From Bdellovibrio sp. GT3 (lineage in GTDB: Bacteria > Bdellovibrionota > Bdellovibrionia > Bdellovibrionales > Bdellovibrionaceae): a stretch of 64,000 bases of DNA. Position 1 is the stretch's first letter. The number at the start of each line of letters is the position of its first letter. Location: contig NZ_JBBNAD010000004.1 of assembly GCF_037996765.1 (NCBI RefSeq), positions 806,001 through 870,000 of the forward strand, read 5' to 3'. The notes below the pieces were generated by a model. That model worked only from the letters and a program-made list of their open reading frames with translations, had not been told where the DNA came from and ran no database searches. Position numbers and translations under genes: made by a program. Of this stretch, positions 32,201 to 38,932 are shown piece by piece.

Positions 32201-32318
32201 GATCAGCTCGACACTTTTGACTTTGATTGTGGTACCGGCGGCATTTGGATTTATTGATGATTTCAGATCTTGGTTGCGCCAAAAGCTTGCCAAAATTTCA
32301 GGATATCAAGGGGGCTAG
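29214..32318 (+). CDS. RND efflux transporter, AcrB/HAE1-like
   Basis: 1034 residues, normal for AcrB-type pumps. Helix 1 follows MNLPSLSIRRPITI; the first large periplasmic loop has VDLFPDVTFPILSVQIVYPG and ASPLDLEKQISRPIEDEL. The proton-relay helix 4 carries paired aspartates in LAVGLLIDDAIVVREN. Helices 10-12 include LLGVVAKNSILLVDYTN and RLRPILMTSLALIAGMIPIA. The pump uses proton flow to drive out drugs, lipids or metals. A TTG five codons earlier is possible, but GAGGAG is correctly spaced for ATG 29214. The stop overlaps that of the convergent selO gene by 4 nt within a hairpin. Confidence 0.92.
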   Translation: MNLPSLSIRRPITILCVVILTLILGIFSLFKMPVDLFPDVTFPILSVQIVYPGASPLDLEKQISRPIEDELGSLSGLKTLTSQNLDGVAVIILEFNLGTDIKEMEQDVRNRIGNIRRDLPDEMYEPVIQRFDPADQPIVTLALVTDLPDGEAYDLANETVKPIFERLDDVGQVQIYGGRKQEIHVVIDKNKLQDRKISMLQVSQRILETSKDTPIGKIETPKTETTLRTSGEFESLKQIEDVNVSFIGSDRPVLVKNIGQVVRSLEDQKTMGRIQGQKALLLNVYKQRGSNTVAVADNIQNNIQRANEFLKSKNIKAEIKMVRDTSRPIRLNVADVNESITIGIILCVIVVFFFLGSARSTLITGMALPNSLLGGFVIMFAMGFTINLMTLLALSLAVGLLIDDAIVVRENIFRHLEMGKRPKDAALDGTKEVAMAVVATTLVVIAVFGPISFLQGIVGQFFKQFGLTVVFTMLISLFDAFTVAPMMSAYLAHPDEHTKGKGPIGRMLSAFDRFQDWLERVYERILKFTVVHPKTILSAAALVFVLSMATIIWIPKTFLPNADAGEFSVSVELPVGSSLEATGNLVAEIEKQFEGDKAVAIVVTTIGTVNNESNKASLYVRLVDPKERTMMTSDYIESLRKKLEPFKSRAFVSIGDFDPVNSGEKPLNINLTGQDLEELNKYAVKVVERIRKIPGLADVDTNFRTGKPEFHVIFDRNRSEALGVSTVIAGAELRNRTEGNENTIFRENGIDYKIRVRFDEKNRDLRSNFATTQVPNSNYNMIPLARIARGEETKGYSQINRQNKSRYIRVSANLAKDGALGTISQEIEKVIKTELPPPPGVDFKFQGQADDFKDLINNMLIAIFLGVTFIYLVLASLYESFITPFTILLALPLAMTGAFIALLVTGKTIDIFSLIGIVLLLGVVAKNSILLVDYTNHLLQEGMDRKDALLKACRTRLRPILMTSLALIAGMIPIAIGLNEASAMRKSMGIAIIGGLISSTLLTLIVVPAAFGFIDDFRSWLRQKLAKISGYQGG

Positions 32319-32328
32319 TAAAGCCCCC
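32310..32328. terminator. Hairpin spanning two convergent stop codons
   Basis: GGGGGCT (32310-32316) and AGCCCCC (32322-32328) form a 7-bp GC-rich stem whose loop holds both stop codons. No T run follows on either side, so any termination would be weak or factor-dependent. Confidence 0.5.
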
Positions 32329-33724
32329 GGATCGACCGGATCTGTTGCAGCTTTTGCTCAAACAGGGTCCAGTCGTCTTGGTCAGCAATCGGCGCCCAGA
32401 TGGATTCCAATTCGTCGATTAATAGGGAGCAGCACTGACGTTCTTCAAAGTAAGGATGCTCGGCTTTGTCTTCATCCAAGACCTCATAGAATTCCAGATT
32501 CTTTTTGAGGTTGGCGAAGCTGGGGTGTTTATAAGTCTCGGCCTGTACGGAACGAAGCAAGCGTTCGTCATTGATGCCTGAGTGCAAATCAAAAAAAGTC
32601 TGTTCAAACAGTGGTTGCGCCTCATCCAGAAACTTAAAGAAGTTCATCATCATTTCCTGATCCATCTCCAGGGCCGCGTGTTCGTCCTGAAGAGGGTTGC
32701 GGATATTCAAGCGTTTCATGAAGAGTTGGCGGCTGGCGAGATTAAAGCTATCCGCAAACTCTTCAAGGAGTTCTTCAACTGGCAGGTTTTCAAATGCGAA
32801 TTTCAAAGCGAATCCCAGTTGATGCAAATTCCATAGCACTGACGTCGGTTGGCGGCCGTAGCTGTAAAGGCCACTTTGATCAAAGTAGGCTGCGGTAAAC
32901 GCAGGATCATACTTTGGCATGAACCGGTAGGGGCCGTAATCAAAACTCTCACCAGTGATATTCATGTTGTCGGTGTTCAGAACTCCATGAACAAATCCCG
33001 CCATCATCCATTGAGCCGTGGTCATGGCCAAGCTGCGTGCGACGGATTGCAAAAAGGCCGCGGCTTTTTCTTCGCCCTCTAAATGCAGAAGCTCCGGATA
33101 GTAATGGCGCACGCAGTAGTCCAGAAGCTTTTTAAGATTGTCGGTTTCTTTCAAGGCCGCCAATCTTTGGAATGTGCCAAAGCGAATGTGGCTGTGATTC
33201 AGGCGGACCAAAACACCAGCGCGAGTGGGCGAAGGTTCGTCGTGTCTTTCCAGGCTTTCACCAGTTTCAAAAACAGAAAATGTTTTGCTGGTGTTGACGC
33301 CGTAAGATTCCAGGAGCTCCGTTGCTAAAATTTCGCGGAAGGCGCCCTTTAAAGTCAGTCGACCATCGCCGCTTCGTGAGTAAGGCGTGCGACCACTGCC
33401 TTTTGTTCCTAAATCATAAAGTTTTTCTTTAACCAGAAATTGAGCATAAAGGAACCCGCGTCCATCACCAATTTGAGGGTTGTAGGAGCGAAATTGATGT
33501 CCGTGATAGCGCAGGGCCAGGGTCGTGGGCATATTCCCTGAGATGGGTTTAAAGTCGGCGAAATGCTTTTTAAACTCGGTGTCACTAATGCGATCTAAAC
33601 CCACAATGGCTGCCGCGGACTGGTTTCGATAACGCAGTTTTGCCTCTGGGAATGCGGCCGGCTGGACCTCGTCATAAAACGCAGGTCCTAATTCGTAGAT
33701 AGGGGACGCCATGTGTTCGCTCAT
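32315..33724 (-). CDS. selO: SelO/YdiU-family protein adenylyltransferase
   Basis: 469 residues, normal for bacterial SelO (about 480). This pseudokinase-fold enzyme transfers AMP from ATP to Ser, Thr or Tyr of target proteins in redox regulation. Family landmarks: LALRYHGHQFRSYNPQIGDG, then GTKGSGRTPYSRSGDGRLTL (nucleotide loop), REILATELLESYGV, FVHGVLNTDNMNITGESFDY (metal-binding Asn/Asp) and GPYRFMPKYDP. The C-terminus ends RSIRGLY with no terminal selenocysteine or CxxU motif, as in many bacterial members. ATG 33724 has no well-spaced Shine-Dalgarno (GAGG only 1 nt away); a second ATG is four codons on. Confidence 0.93.
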   Translation of the reverse strand: MSEHMASPIYELGPAFYDEVQPAAFPEAKLRYRNQSAAAIVGLDRISDTEFKKHFADFKPISGNMPTTLALRYHGHQFRSYNPQIGDGRGFLYAQFLVKEKLYDLGTKGSGRTPYSRSGDGRLTLKGAFREILATELLESYGVNTSKTFSVFETGESLERHDEPSPTRAGVLVRLNHSHIRFGTFQRLAALKETDNLKKLLDYCVRHYYPELLHLEGEEKAAAFLQSVARSLAMTTAQWMMAGFVHGVLNTDNMNITGESFDYGPYRFMPKYDPAFTAAYFDQSGLYSYGRQPTSVLWNLHQLGFALKFAFENLPVEELLEEFADSFNLASRQLFMKRLNIRNPLQDEHAALEMDQEMMMNFFKFLDEAQPLFEQTFFDLHSGINDERLLRSVQAETYKHPSFANLKKNLEFYEVLDEDKAEHPYFEERQCCSLLIDELESIWAPIADQDDWTLFEQKLQQIRSIRGLY

Positions 33725-33790
33725 ACCTCATGTATGTGCTTTGAAGGACCGAAAGGCAAGCTGTAGAGTTTACGATCTGCTTAGGGCTAG

Positions 33791-33819
33791 TTGACAGTGA
33801 CTTGCATTAAGAGCATAAC
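33791..33819 (+). promoter_or_regulatory. Strong sigma-70-like promoter of the merC-like gene
   Basis: Consensus TTGACA (33791-33796), 17-nt spacer, CATAAC (33814-33819). The predicted transcript starts near 33826, about 5 nt before GTG 33831. Confidence 0.6.
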
Positions 33820-33830
33820 CGGAAGATCAG

Positions 33831-34376
33831 GTGGTGAGTGTGGAAAAGCAGCCGTTCGGTCAAAAGCCAGTATTTAAATCTGTTGAACCCATTGCAAGCG
33901 GGGAGCTTTCTTTTTCTATGAATCCCTCCACGGCAGGCGAAGCATGTTGTGATGTGGATCACACTCAGCACGAGCAGTTTGCTGAACAAACAGACATCTG
34001 GGATCGTCTGGGTATTTATCTTTCCTCTTTGTGTGCCATTCACTGTTTGCTGACTCCGGTATTTCTTTTGGCTTTGCCAGCACTGGGAGAGGTTTTTGAA
34101 TCCACGTGGGTGCACATGTCCATGGCGGCGTTTATTCTGCCGATTGGTCTTTTTGCTTTCTGGTCAGGGTATAAACATCACCGTCAGATGAAAGTAGTCA
34201 GTATGGGTGTGGGTGGCTTGCTTTTGGTTTGTGTCGGTACGCTGATGCACCACGAGTTGGAGGAGATTCTGCCTCAGTTGCCGCACAATACGGTCACTAT
34301 CCTGGGGAGCGTATTGCTTGTGACGGCGCATTTTTTAAACCGCAAAGCCTGCCAGTGCGATTCTCACTCTAAATAG
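33831..34376 (+). CDS. MerC-domain membrane protein
   Basis: 181 residues if GTG 33831 is used. The N-terminal 55 residues are soluble, with ACCDVDHTQHEQ, a Cys-Cys and His-rich segment able to bind metal. The MerC domain follows: DRLGIYLSSLCAIHCLLTPV, where CAIHC is the metal-handling pair in helix 1, then three further helices, ending with ACQCDSHSK. MerC proteins carry mercury or other thiophilic metals across the inner membrane; chromosomal copies without a mer operon are common and may serve other metals. An ATG at 33918 with a distant GGGGAG would give a shorter protein lacking part of the soluble tail. Confidence 0.8.
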   Translation: MVSVEKQPFGQKPVFKSVEPIASGELSFSMNPSTAGEACCDVDHTQHEQFAEQTDIWDRLGIYLSSLCAIHCLLTPVFLLALPALGEVFESTWVHMSMAAFILPIGLFAFWSGYKHHRQMKVVSMGVGGLLLVCVGTLMHHELEEILPQLPHNTVTILGSVLLVTAHFLNRKACQCDSHSK

Positions 34377-34405
34377 ACGTAATTATTAAATTATATCATT
34401 TATTT

Positions 34406-34430
34406 AAGCCGCGAAATTCGCGGCTTTTTT
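34406..34430 (+). terminator. Terminator of the merC-like gene
   Basis: AAGCCGCG / CGCGGCTT stem with an AAATT loop, followed by T6. Confidence 0.88.
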
Positions 34431-34485
34431 ATTTTGCCGCGCAACCAAATGTGGCCTTGCCATCTCCGACCAAAAATGGTTCTAA

Positions 34486-34514
34486 TTGAAAACATAGTGA
34501 AAATGAAATCTATT
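34486..34514 (+). promoter_or_regulatory. Promoter of the HiPIP gene
   Basis: TTGAAA (34486-34491), 17-nt spacer, TCTATT (34509-34514). AGGAGG precedes the ATG at 34546. Confidence 0.5.
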
Positions 34515-34545
34515 TGAGAATAGACATGTTACTCAGGAGGCAACA

Positions 34546-34920
34546 ATGAACGGCAAAATGGATCGTCGCGGTTTTTTCGCTACTTTCGTAAAAATGGCAG
34601 GGGTGGCAGTGATCGCTCCGACAGTATTAAACACAGTTTTTGGTTCTGAAGCTCATGCTCAGAAAAAAAGAGGCGCGGCTCCTGAAGCAGCACCTGCAGC
34701 GAAATCCGGTGGTATGCCGTTCGTGGATCCTAATGATTCTGTGGCAAAAGCTGTTAAGTACGTTGAAGACCATAAGAAAGCTCCAGAAGCCAAAGGCAAT
34801 CACTGTGTGACTTGCGGTTTCTATGGCAAAAAAGATGCGACTTCTGGCACGTGCACAATCTTCGCTGGCAAATTGGTTAAAGCTGACGGCTGGTGTGCTT
34901 CTTGGAATAAGAAAGCTTAA
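34546..34920 (+). CDS. High-potential iron-sulfur protein (HiPIP), Tat-exported
   Basis: 124 residues. A twin-arginine signal (MDRRGFFATFVKMAGVAVIA, cleavage near AHAQ) would carry the folded protein to the periplasm. The mature domain has the four HiPIP cysteines, C87 and C90 (CVTC), C103 and C117, with the usual spacing and conserved GKLVKADGWCASW end. HiPIPs hold a [4Fe-4S] cluster cycling 2+/3+ and shuttle electrons between bc1-type complexes and oxidases or reaction centres. The gene has its own promoter and a strong terminator. Confidence 0.93.
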   Translation: MNGKMDRRGFFATFVKMAGVAVIAPTVLNTVFGSEAHAQKKRGAAPEAAPAAKSGGMPFVDPNDSVAKAVKYVEDHKKAPEAKGNHCVTCGFYGKKDATSGTCTIFAGKLVKADGWCASWNKKA

Positions 34921-34944
34921 TTGTCCCGCGTAAAAAAAAGCGCA

Positions 34945-34973
34945 AAAAAAAGGTCCCTCACGGGACCTTTTTT
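34945..34973. terminator. Bidirectional terminator between HiPIP and fadD genes
   Basis: A run, GGTCCC-TCAC-GGGACC, T run, between convergent stops at 34920 and 34996. Confidence 0.92.
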
Positions 34974-34995
34974 CGTTTCATAGTTTGTTGTAAAG

Positions 34996-36660
34996 CTATT
35001 TTGAATCGCGAAGGGCGCGACGAAGAATTTTTCCAACGTTGGTTTTTGGAAGTTCAGTTCTGAACTCCACCAGCTTCGGAGCTTTGTAACCAGTCAGGCT
35101 CTTTCTTGCGTGAGCGATCACTTCTTCCGGCGTCAAGTTTGGATCTTTTTTAACGATCACCACTTTTACAATTTCACCAGAGTGTTCATCAGGAACACCG
35201 ATGGCCGCCACTTCCAGAACACCTGGGTGAGAAGCAATCACTTCCTCAACTTCATTCGGATAAACGTTGAATCCGGAAACCAGGATCATGTCTTTTTTGC
35301 GATCCACGATTTTAAAGAAACCGTCGTTATCAACCGTCGCGATATCGCCGGTTTTCAACCAGCCATCAGCACTAAGTACCGCCGCTGTTTCATCGTCGCG
35401 ATTCCAATAACCTTTCATCACCTGAGGACCGCGGCAGACAAGTTCGCCCGCTTCGCCCATAGCGACTTCTTTGCCGTCTTCATCAACAAGTTTTACATCT
35501 GTGCTTGGCATCGGCAGACCAATGGTGCCTACGCGGTCTGTGCCATCAATCGGGTTGCACGAAACAACAGGGGAAGCTTCGGTTAAACCGTAACCTTCAA
35601 CGATCGAGGACTTGGTGATGCCCATCCATTTTTCAGTGACAGTTTTTTGCAGAGTCATCGCACCGGCCACGCTGATTTTCACAGACTTAAAGTCGATGGT
35701 TGAAAACTCCGGATTGTTCATCAGAGCGTTGAAAAGAGTGTTCACGCCTGTCAGAGCTGTGAATGGACGTTTTTTCAATTCCTTCACGAAGCCCGGAATG
35801 TCCTTAGGGTTTGTGATCAGGATGTTTTCCGCACCCATTTTCAGGAATGCCAGGCAGTTCACGGTCAAAGCGAAGATGTGATACAGCGGAAGGGCGGCGA
35901 TAACGATCTCTTTGCCTTCCTCAAGTTTAGGGCTCATCCAGGCACGAATTTGCATCATGTTGGAGATGACATTTTTATGTGTCAGCATGGCGCCTTTGGC
36001 AACGCCGGTTGTGCCGCCTGTGTATTGCAGGAATGCCAGGTCGTCGTGAGAGGAAGCCACGTTTTGGTGCGGGCGCATCGCTCCCAGTTCCAAAGCCTGA
36101 CGGAAGGTGTAGGCCTGCGGAATGTTGTAAGCCGGAACCATCTTTTTGATGTATTTAACAACCGAATTCACCAGAATTCTTTTCGGAGTTGGGAACAAAT
36201 CCGCAAGCTCTGTGATCACAACGCTTTCAATTTGTGTGTCTTTGATGATTTCCTGAAGATGATTTGCAAAGTTCGCCAGAATCACGATCGCTTTGGCACC
36301 GGAATCCTTGAACTGATGTTGCATCTCTTTGGCAGTGTAAAGGGGGTTGGTGTTGACGATTGTCAAACCGACTCGCAAAGCTGCAAAAGCGGCCACTGGG
36401 AATTGTAGAACGTTGGGCATCTGGATGGCGATGCGGTCGCCTTTTTTTAGTTTCAATTCATTTTGCAGGAAAGAGGCGAACTTGTTCACCTGTTGGTCCA
36501 GTTCAGTGAAAGTGAGGCTGACACCCATGTTGGTGAAGGCTTTATTTGAAGGAAACTTGCGAATGGCCTCGTCGTAGATCTCGATGAGTGATTGATATTC
36601 GTTTGGATTGATCTCAGGTCCAATACCGGCAGGGTAATTCTTGATCCAAATCTTTTCCAT
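34996..36660 (-). CDS. fadD: Long-chain fatty acid-CoA ligase
   Basis: 554 residues, the length of E. coli FadD (561). It activates fatty acids to acyl-CoA with ATP for beta-oxidation or phospholipid recycling, likely acting on prey lipids (inference). ANL-superfamily motifs: AMP-binding loop AFLQYTGGTTGVAKGAMLTH, VEGYGLTEASPVVSCNP (A5), GWLKTGDIATVDNDGF (A7 Asp), KIVDRKKDMILVSGFNVYP (hinge), and the C-terminal catalytic Lys in LPKTNVGKILRRALRD. AGGAGG precedes the ATG. Monocistronic, ending at a bidirectional terminator. Confidence 0.95.
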   Translation of the reverse strand: MEKIWIKNYPAGIGPEINPNEYQSLIEIYDEAIRKFPSNKAFTNMGVSLTFTELDQQVNKFASFLQNELKLKKGDRIAIQMPNVLQFPVAAFAALRVGLTIVNTNPLYTAKEMQHQFKDSGAKAIVILANFANHLQEIIKDTQIESVVITELADLFPTPKRILVNSVVKYIKKMVPAYNIPQAYTFRQALELGAMRPHQNVASSHDDLAFLQYTGGTTGVAKGAMLTHKNVISNMMQIRAWMSPKLEEGKEIVIAALPLYHIFALTVNCLAFLKMGAENILITNPKDIPGFVKELKKRPFTALTGVNTLFNALMNNPEFSTIDFKSVKISVAGAMTLQKTVTEKWMGITKSSIVEGYGLTEASPVVSCNPIDGTDRVGTIGLPMPSTDVKLVDEDGKEVAMGEAGELVCRGPQVMKGYWNRDDETAAVLSADGWLKTGDIATVDNDGFFKIVDRKKDMILVSGFNVYPNEVEEVIASHPGVLEVAAIGVPDEHSGEIVKVVIVKKDPNLTPEEVIAHARKSLTGYKAPKLVEFRTELPKTNVGKILRRALRDSK

Positions 36661-36771
36661 GATAGGCCTCCTGATGACGTTCTAAATGCTGAGTCCTTAT
36701 TCTAGAGTAAAGGTTCGAATAGGGTAAAGGAAATTCTTGTGTTCAGCTGGGCCCTTTGCAAGACTTAGAGA

Positions 36772-37926
36772 ATGAAAATGCACCATCTCTTCACACTTGT
36801 TATTTCGCTGGTCCTGATTGCATCCTGCACTCGTAAGAAGGAAGCTGTTGTTGAGGAGTCCACTAGTCCTGTTGCCGCGAATATGGTCAATCAGCCACCG
36901 CGCAAGGTCCTGAGTCCGCAGGAAAAGACCGCGAATTTGTTCGTTCATCTGATGGAACAGGCAGATAGTGTGCACCGTGAAGCTTGGTGGGTGTTAACCA
37001 GTGAACGTCGTTCATTGTTAAAGTCTCCCTTTGGAAAAGTTCAGCGGGCGATTCTTTCCCAAGGCAACGGTAAACTTGGCAATAAATCTTTGTTTCGCTG
37101 TGATCGCTATGAAGTTAAACGGGATGTGATGTCGCAATCCGGTTATCCACAGAAAATAGAAATGTATGAGCGTTGCTCCGCCAAAGCCCCGGCCAAGCGC
37201 ATGGCCTTGCTTTATGCACAAAAAGAAGGGGAGTTTGATCTGACTTTCTATCCTGAAGGATTGGAAGAAGTCTTGGGGATCAGCGCTGCCATTCTAAATA
37301 AAACAATCGCGTGTCACATTCGTACCAATGCCAGTGAGCAGTTGTTGGCGCTGACTTGTAAAGATTGGGCGCAGGAAAAAAATAGAGAACAAATGATTCG
37401 TCTGGATGTCTATGACTATCAAAAAGAAGGTCAGGACATGATTAAACTTCGTGGCAAGCTTTATGAAAATCTGACGGACATTCGAAAAATCGAAGCCAAT
37501 GTGCCGATGTCTGGGAAAATCACGGTCACTGAAACTGAACTGTACGCGCCGACACCATCGCCCACTCCAAAACCAAGTCCGACTCCGCAAAAACCAGCAG
37601 TGGTGGAGGGGCAGCCAGCACCAGAGGGTCAGCAGCAACCTGCAGTTGCAAAACCCCAGGAGCCCGTGGCCGTGCCTATGGATCAACAAACCTACGATTT
37701 GCCGGGTGGCGTGATCGGGGGCGTGGGGCAGCCGGCATCTGATGCGGCACCGCCACCAAGTCCGGCAGACCAAGGTTGGCCGACAGATGAAAATGGAAAT
37801 CCCATTGAAAACCCACAACCACTTGATAATAACGGTGATCCAATGCAAGATGGGAACCCTTCGGGCGAAGCACAGCCAGAACAACCACAACTCTTGCACG
37901 ATCAAGGAGCACCCAGTGGCCGCTAA
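36772..37926 (+). CDS. Lipoprotein with Pro-rich C-terminus, unknown function
   Basis: 384 residues. The signal MKMHHLFTLVISLVLIASCT gives a lipobox LIASC with Cys19. Residues about 50-250 form a globular domain with cysteines (FRCDRYEV, YERCSAK, IACHIRT, LTCKDWAQ), possibly two disulfides. From about 255 to the end it is low-complexity, rich in Pro, Gln, Asp and Asn, with a PTPSPTPKPSPTP linker, typical of surface-spanning or wall-spanning tethers. No known family recognised. The Shine-Dalgarno is weak (TTAGAG). The last 11 nt overlap the start of the peroxiredoxin gene. Confidence 0.75.
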   Translation: MKMHHLFTLVISLVLIASCTRKKEAVVEESTSPVAANMVNQPPRKVLSPQEKTANLFVHLMEQADSVHREAWWVLTSERRSLLKSPFGKVQRAILSQGNGKLGNKSLFRCDRYEVKRDVMSQSGYPQKIEMYERCSAKAPAKRMALLYAQKEGEFDLTFYPEGLEEVLGISAAILNKTIACHIRTNASEQLLALTCKDWAQEKNREQMIRLDVYDYQKEGQDMIKLRGKLYENLTDIRKIEANVPMSGKITVTETELYAPTPSPTPKPSPTPQKPAVVEGQPAPEGQQQPAVAKPQEPVAVPMDQQTYDLPGGVIGGVGQPASDAAPPPSPADQGWPTDENGNPIENPQPLDNNGDPMQDGNPSGEAQPEQPQLLHDQGAPSGR

Positions 37927-38386
37927 AGTTGAAATCGGAAAAAAGGTCCCTGCATTTAAAATTCCATCCTCCAGCGGGGAGACGTTTGCGTTGTCATCGA
38001 TGAAGGGTAAAAAAATTGTTCTTTATTTTTACCCAAAGGACAGCACTCCAGGTTGCACGACAGAATCCATCGAGTTCAATGAACTGTTGCCAAAGTTTAA
38101 AAAGGAAAACACCGAAGTCATCGGCGTTTCCCGTGACAGTTTGAAATCCCACGACAAGTTCATCTGCAAGTACGACTTTAAGTTTCAGCTTTTGGCTGAC
38201 GAAGAGGAAGAGCTGTGCAAAATCTTTGATGTGATCAAAGAAAAGAACATGTACGGCAAAAAAGTCATGGGTATCGAACGCTCCACCTTCGTGATCGACG
38301 AAGAGGGGAAGCTAGCAGGGGAGTTCCGCAAAATCAAAGCGGAAGGTCACGCTGCTGAAATGTTGAAATTTGTTAAATCTCTTTAA
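37916..38386 (+). CDS. bcp: Thioredoxin-dependent peroxiredoxin, BCP/PrxQ type
   Basis: 156 residues. The thioredoxin fold contains the PrxQ active site KIVLYFYPKDSTPGCTTE, with peroxidatic Cys47 and the TPGCT context. It reduces hydrogen peroxide and organic peroxides. The resolving cysteine five residues later found in E. coli BCP is replaced by Ile52; another Cys lies in FICKYDF, so this is either a 1-Cys enzyme or uses a different partner. The chosen start is GTG 37916, supported by AAGGAG 6 nt upstream and inside the end of the lipoprotein gene, so translation is coupled to it. Confidence 0.9.
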   Translation: MAAKVEIGKKVPAFKIPSSSGETFALSSMKGKKIVLYFYPKDSTPGCTTESIEFNELLPKFKKENTEVIGVSRDSLKSHDKFICKYDFKFQLLADEEEELCKIFDVIKEKNMYGKKVMGIERSTFVIDEEGKLAGEFRKIKAEGHAAEMLKFVKSL

Positions 38387-38405
38387 GAGCTAAAAAGGAA
38401 GAAAA

Positions 38406-38822
38406 ATGAAAAACAAAAGATGGTTCGCTGTTAAGACTCTTTACGTAACTCGCGCTATTGGCAAAACCAAAGCCAAAGCGACATTTGCAGAGTTGCTTGA
38501 AGAGCGTGTAGTTCTTTTCCAGGCAGCCAATGCCAATGCAGCTGTTAAAGCCGCTGAAAAAGACGCTAAAGAATACTCTCAATACACTTACCAAAATTTC
38601 GAAGGTCAGGCTGTTCGCACTGAATACCTAAATGCCTGTGACGTTTTCGAATTGTACGAAACTTTGGAGAGTGGTGTTGAGCTGTTCGCTTCCACTGAAG
38701 TTCTGACTAAAAAGACTGGCAAAAACGATTTGATCGCGCGCCGTCTGGGTAAACTTGAAACCAACGCATCCATCAAAATGCGCAAACGTTTCATGTCCAA
38801 AGAACTAAGCGCCTACCTTTAA
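38406..38822 (+). CDS. DUF4288-like small protein
   Basis: 138 residues. MKNKRWFAVKTLYVTRAI followed by EERVVLFQAANANAAVKAAE and DVFELYETLESGVELFASTE fits my memory of DUF4288 proteins, short alpha/beta proteins of unknown role. The C-terminus is basic (KMRKRFMSKEL). Shine-Dalgarno AGGAAG is 5 nt before the ATG. It lies 19 nt after the peroxiredoxin gene and probably shares its transcript; a strong bidirectional terminator follows. Confidence 0.7.
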   Translation: MKNKRWFAVKTLYVTRAIGKTKAKATFAELLEERVVLFQAANANAAVKAAEKDAKEYSQYTYQNFEGQAVRTEYLNACDVFELYETLESGVELFASTEVLTKKTGKNDLIARRLGKLETNASIKMRKRFMSKELSAYL

Positions 38823-38879
38823 AAGGTGCCAGGTCCTAGTTCTTATCGCACAGCAGAACCATTCGGTTTTGCGATGTGA

Positions 38880-38911
38880 AAAAAAAAGCCCCGGGAGACC
38901 GGGGCTTTTTT
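38880..38911. terminator. Bidirectional terminator
   Basis: A run, GCCCCGG-GAGA-CCGGGGC, T run, between the DUF4288 gene and htpG. Confidence 0.93.
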
Positions 38912-38932
38912 CGTTTATAAGTAAGTCCGTAC

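Noticed and set aside
33700-33750. Possible leaderless promoter for selO (TTGCCT ... CATACA)
   Set aside because: The -10 match is poor (3 of 6), so it was not counted among the leaderless set.
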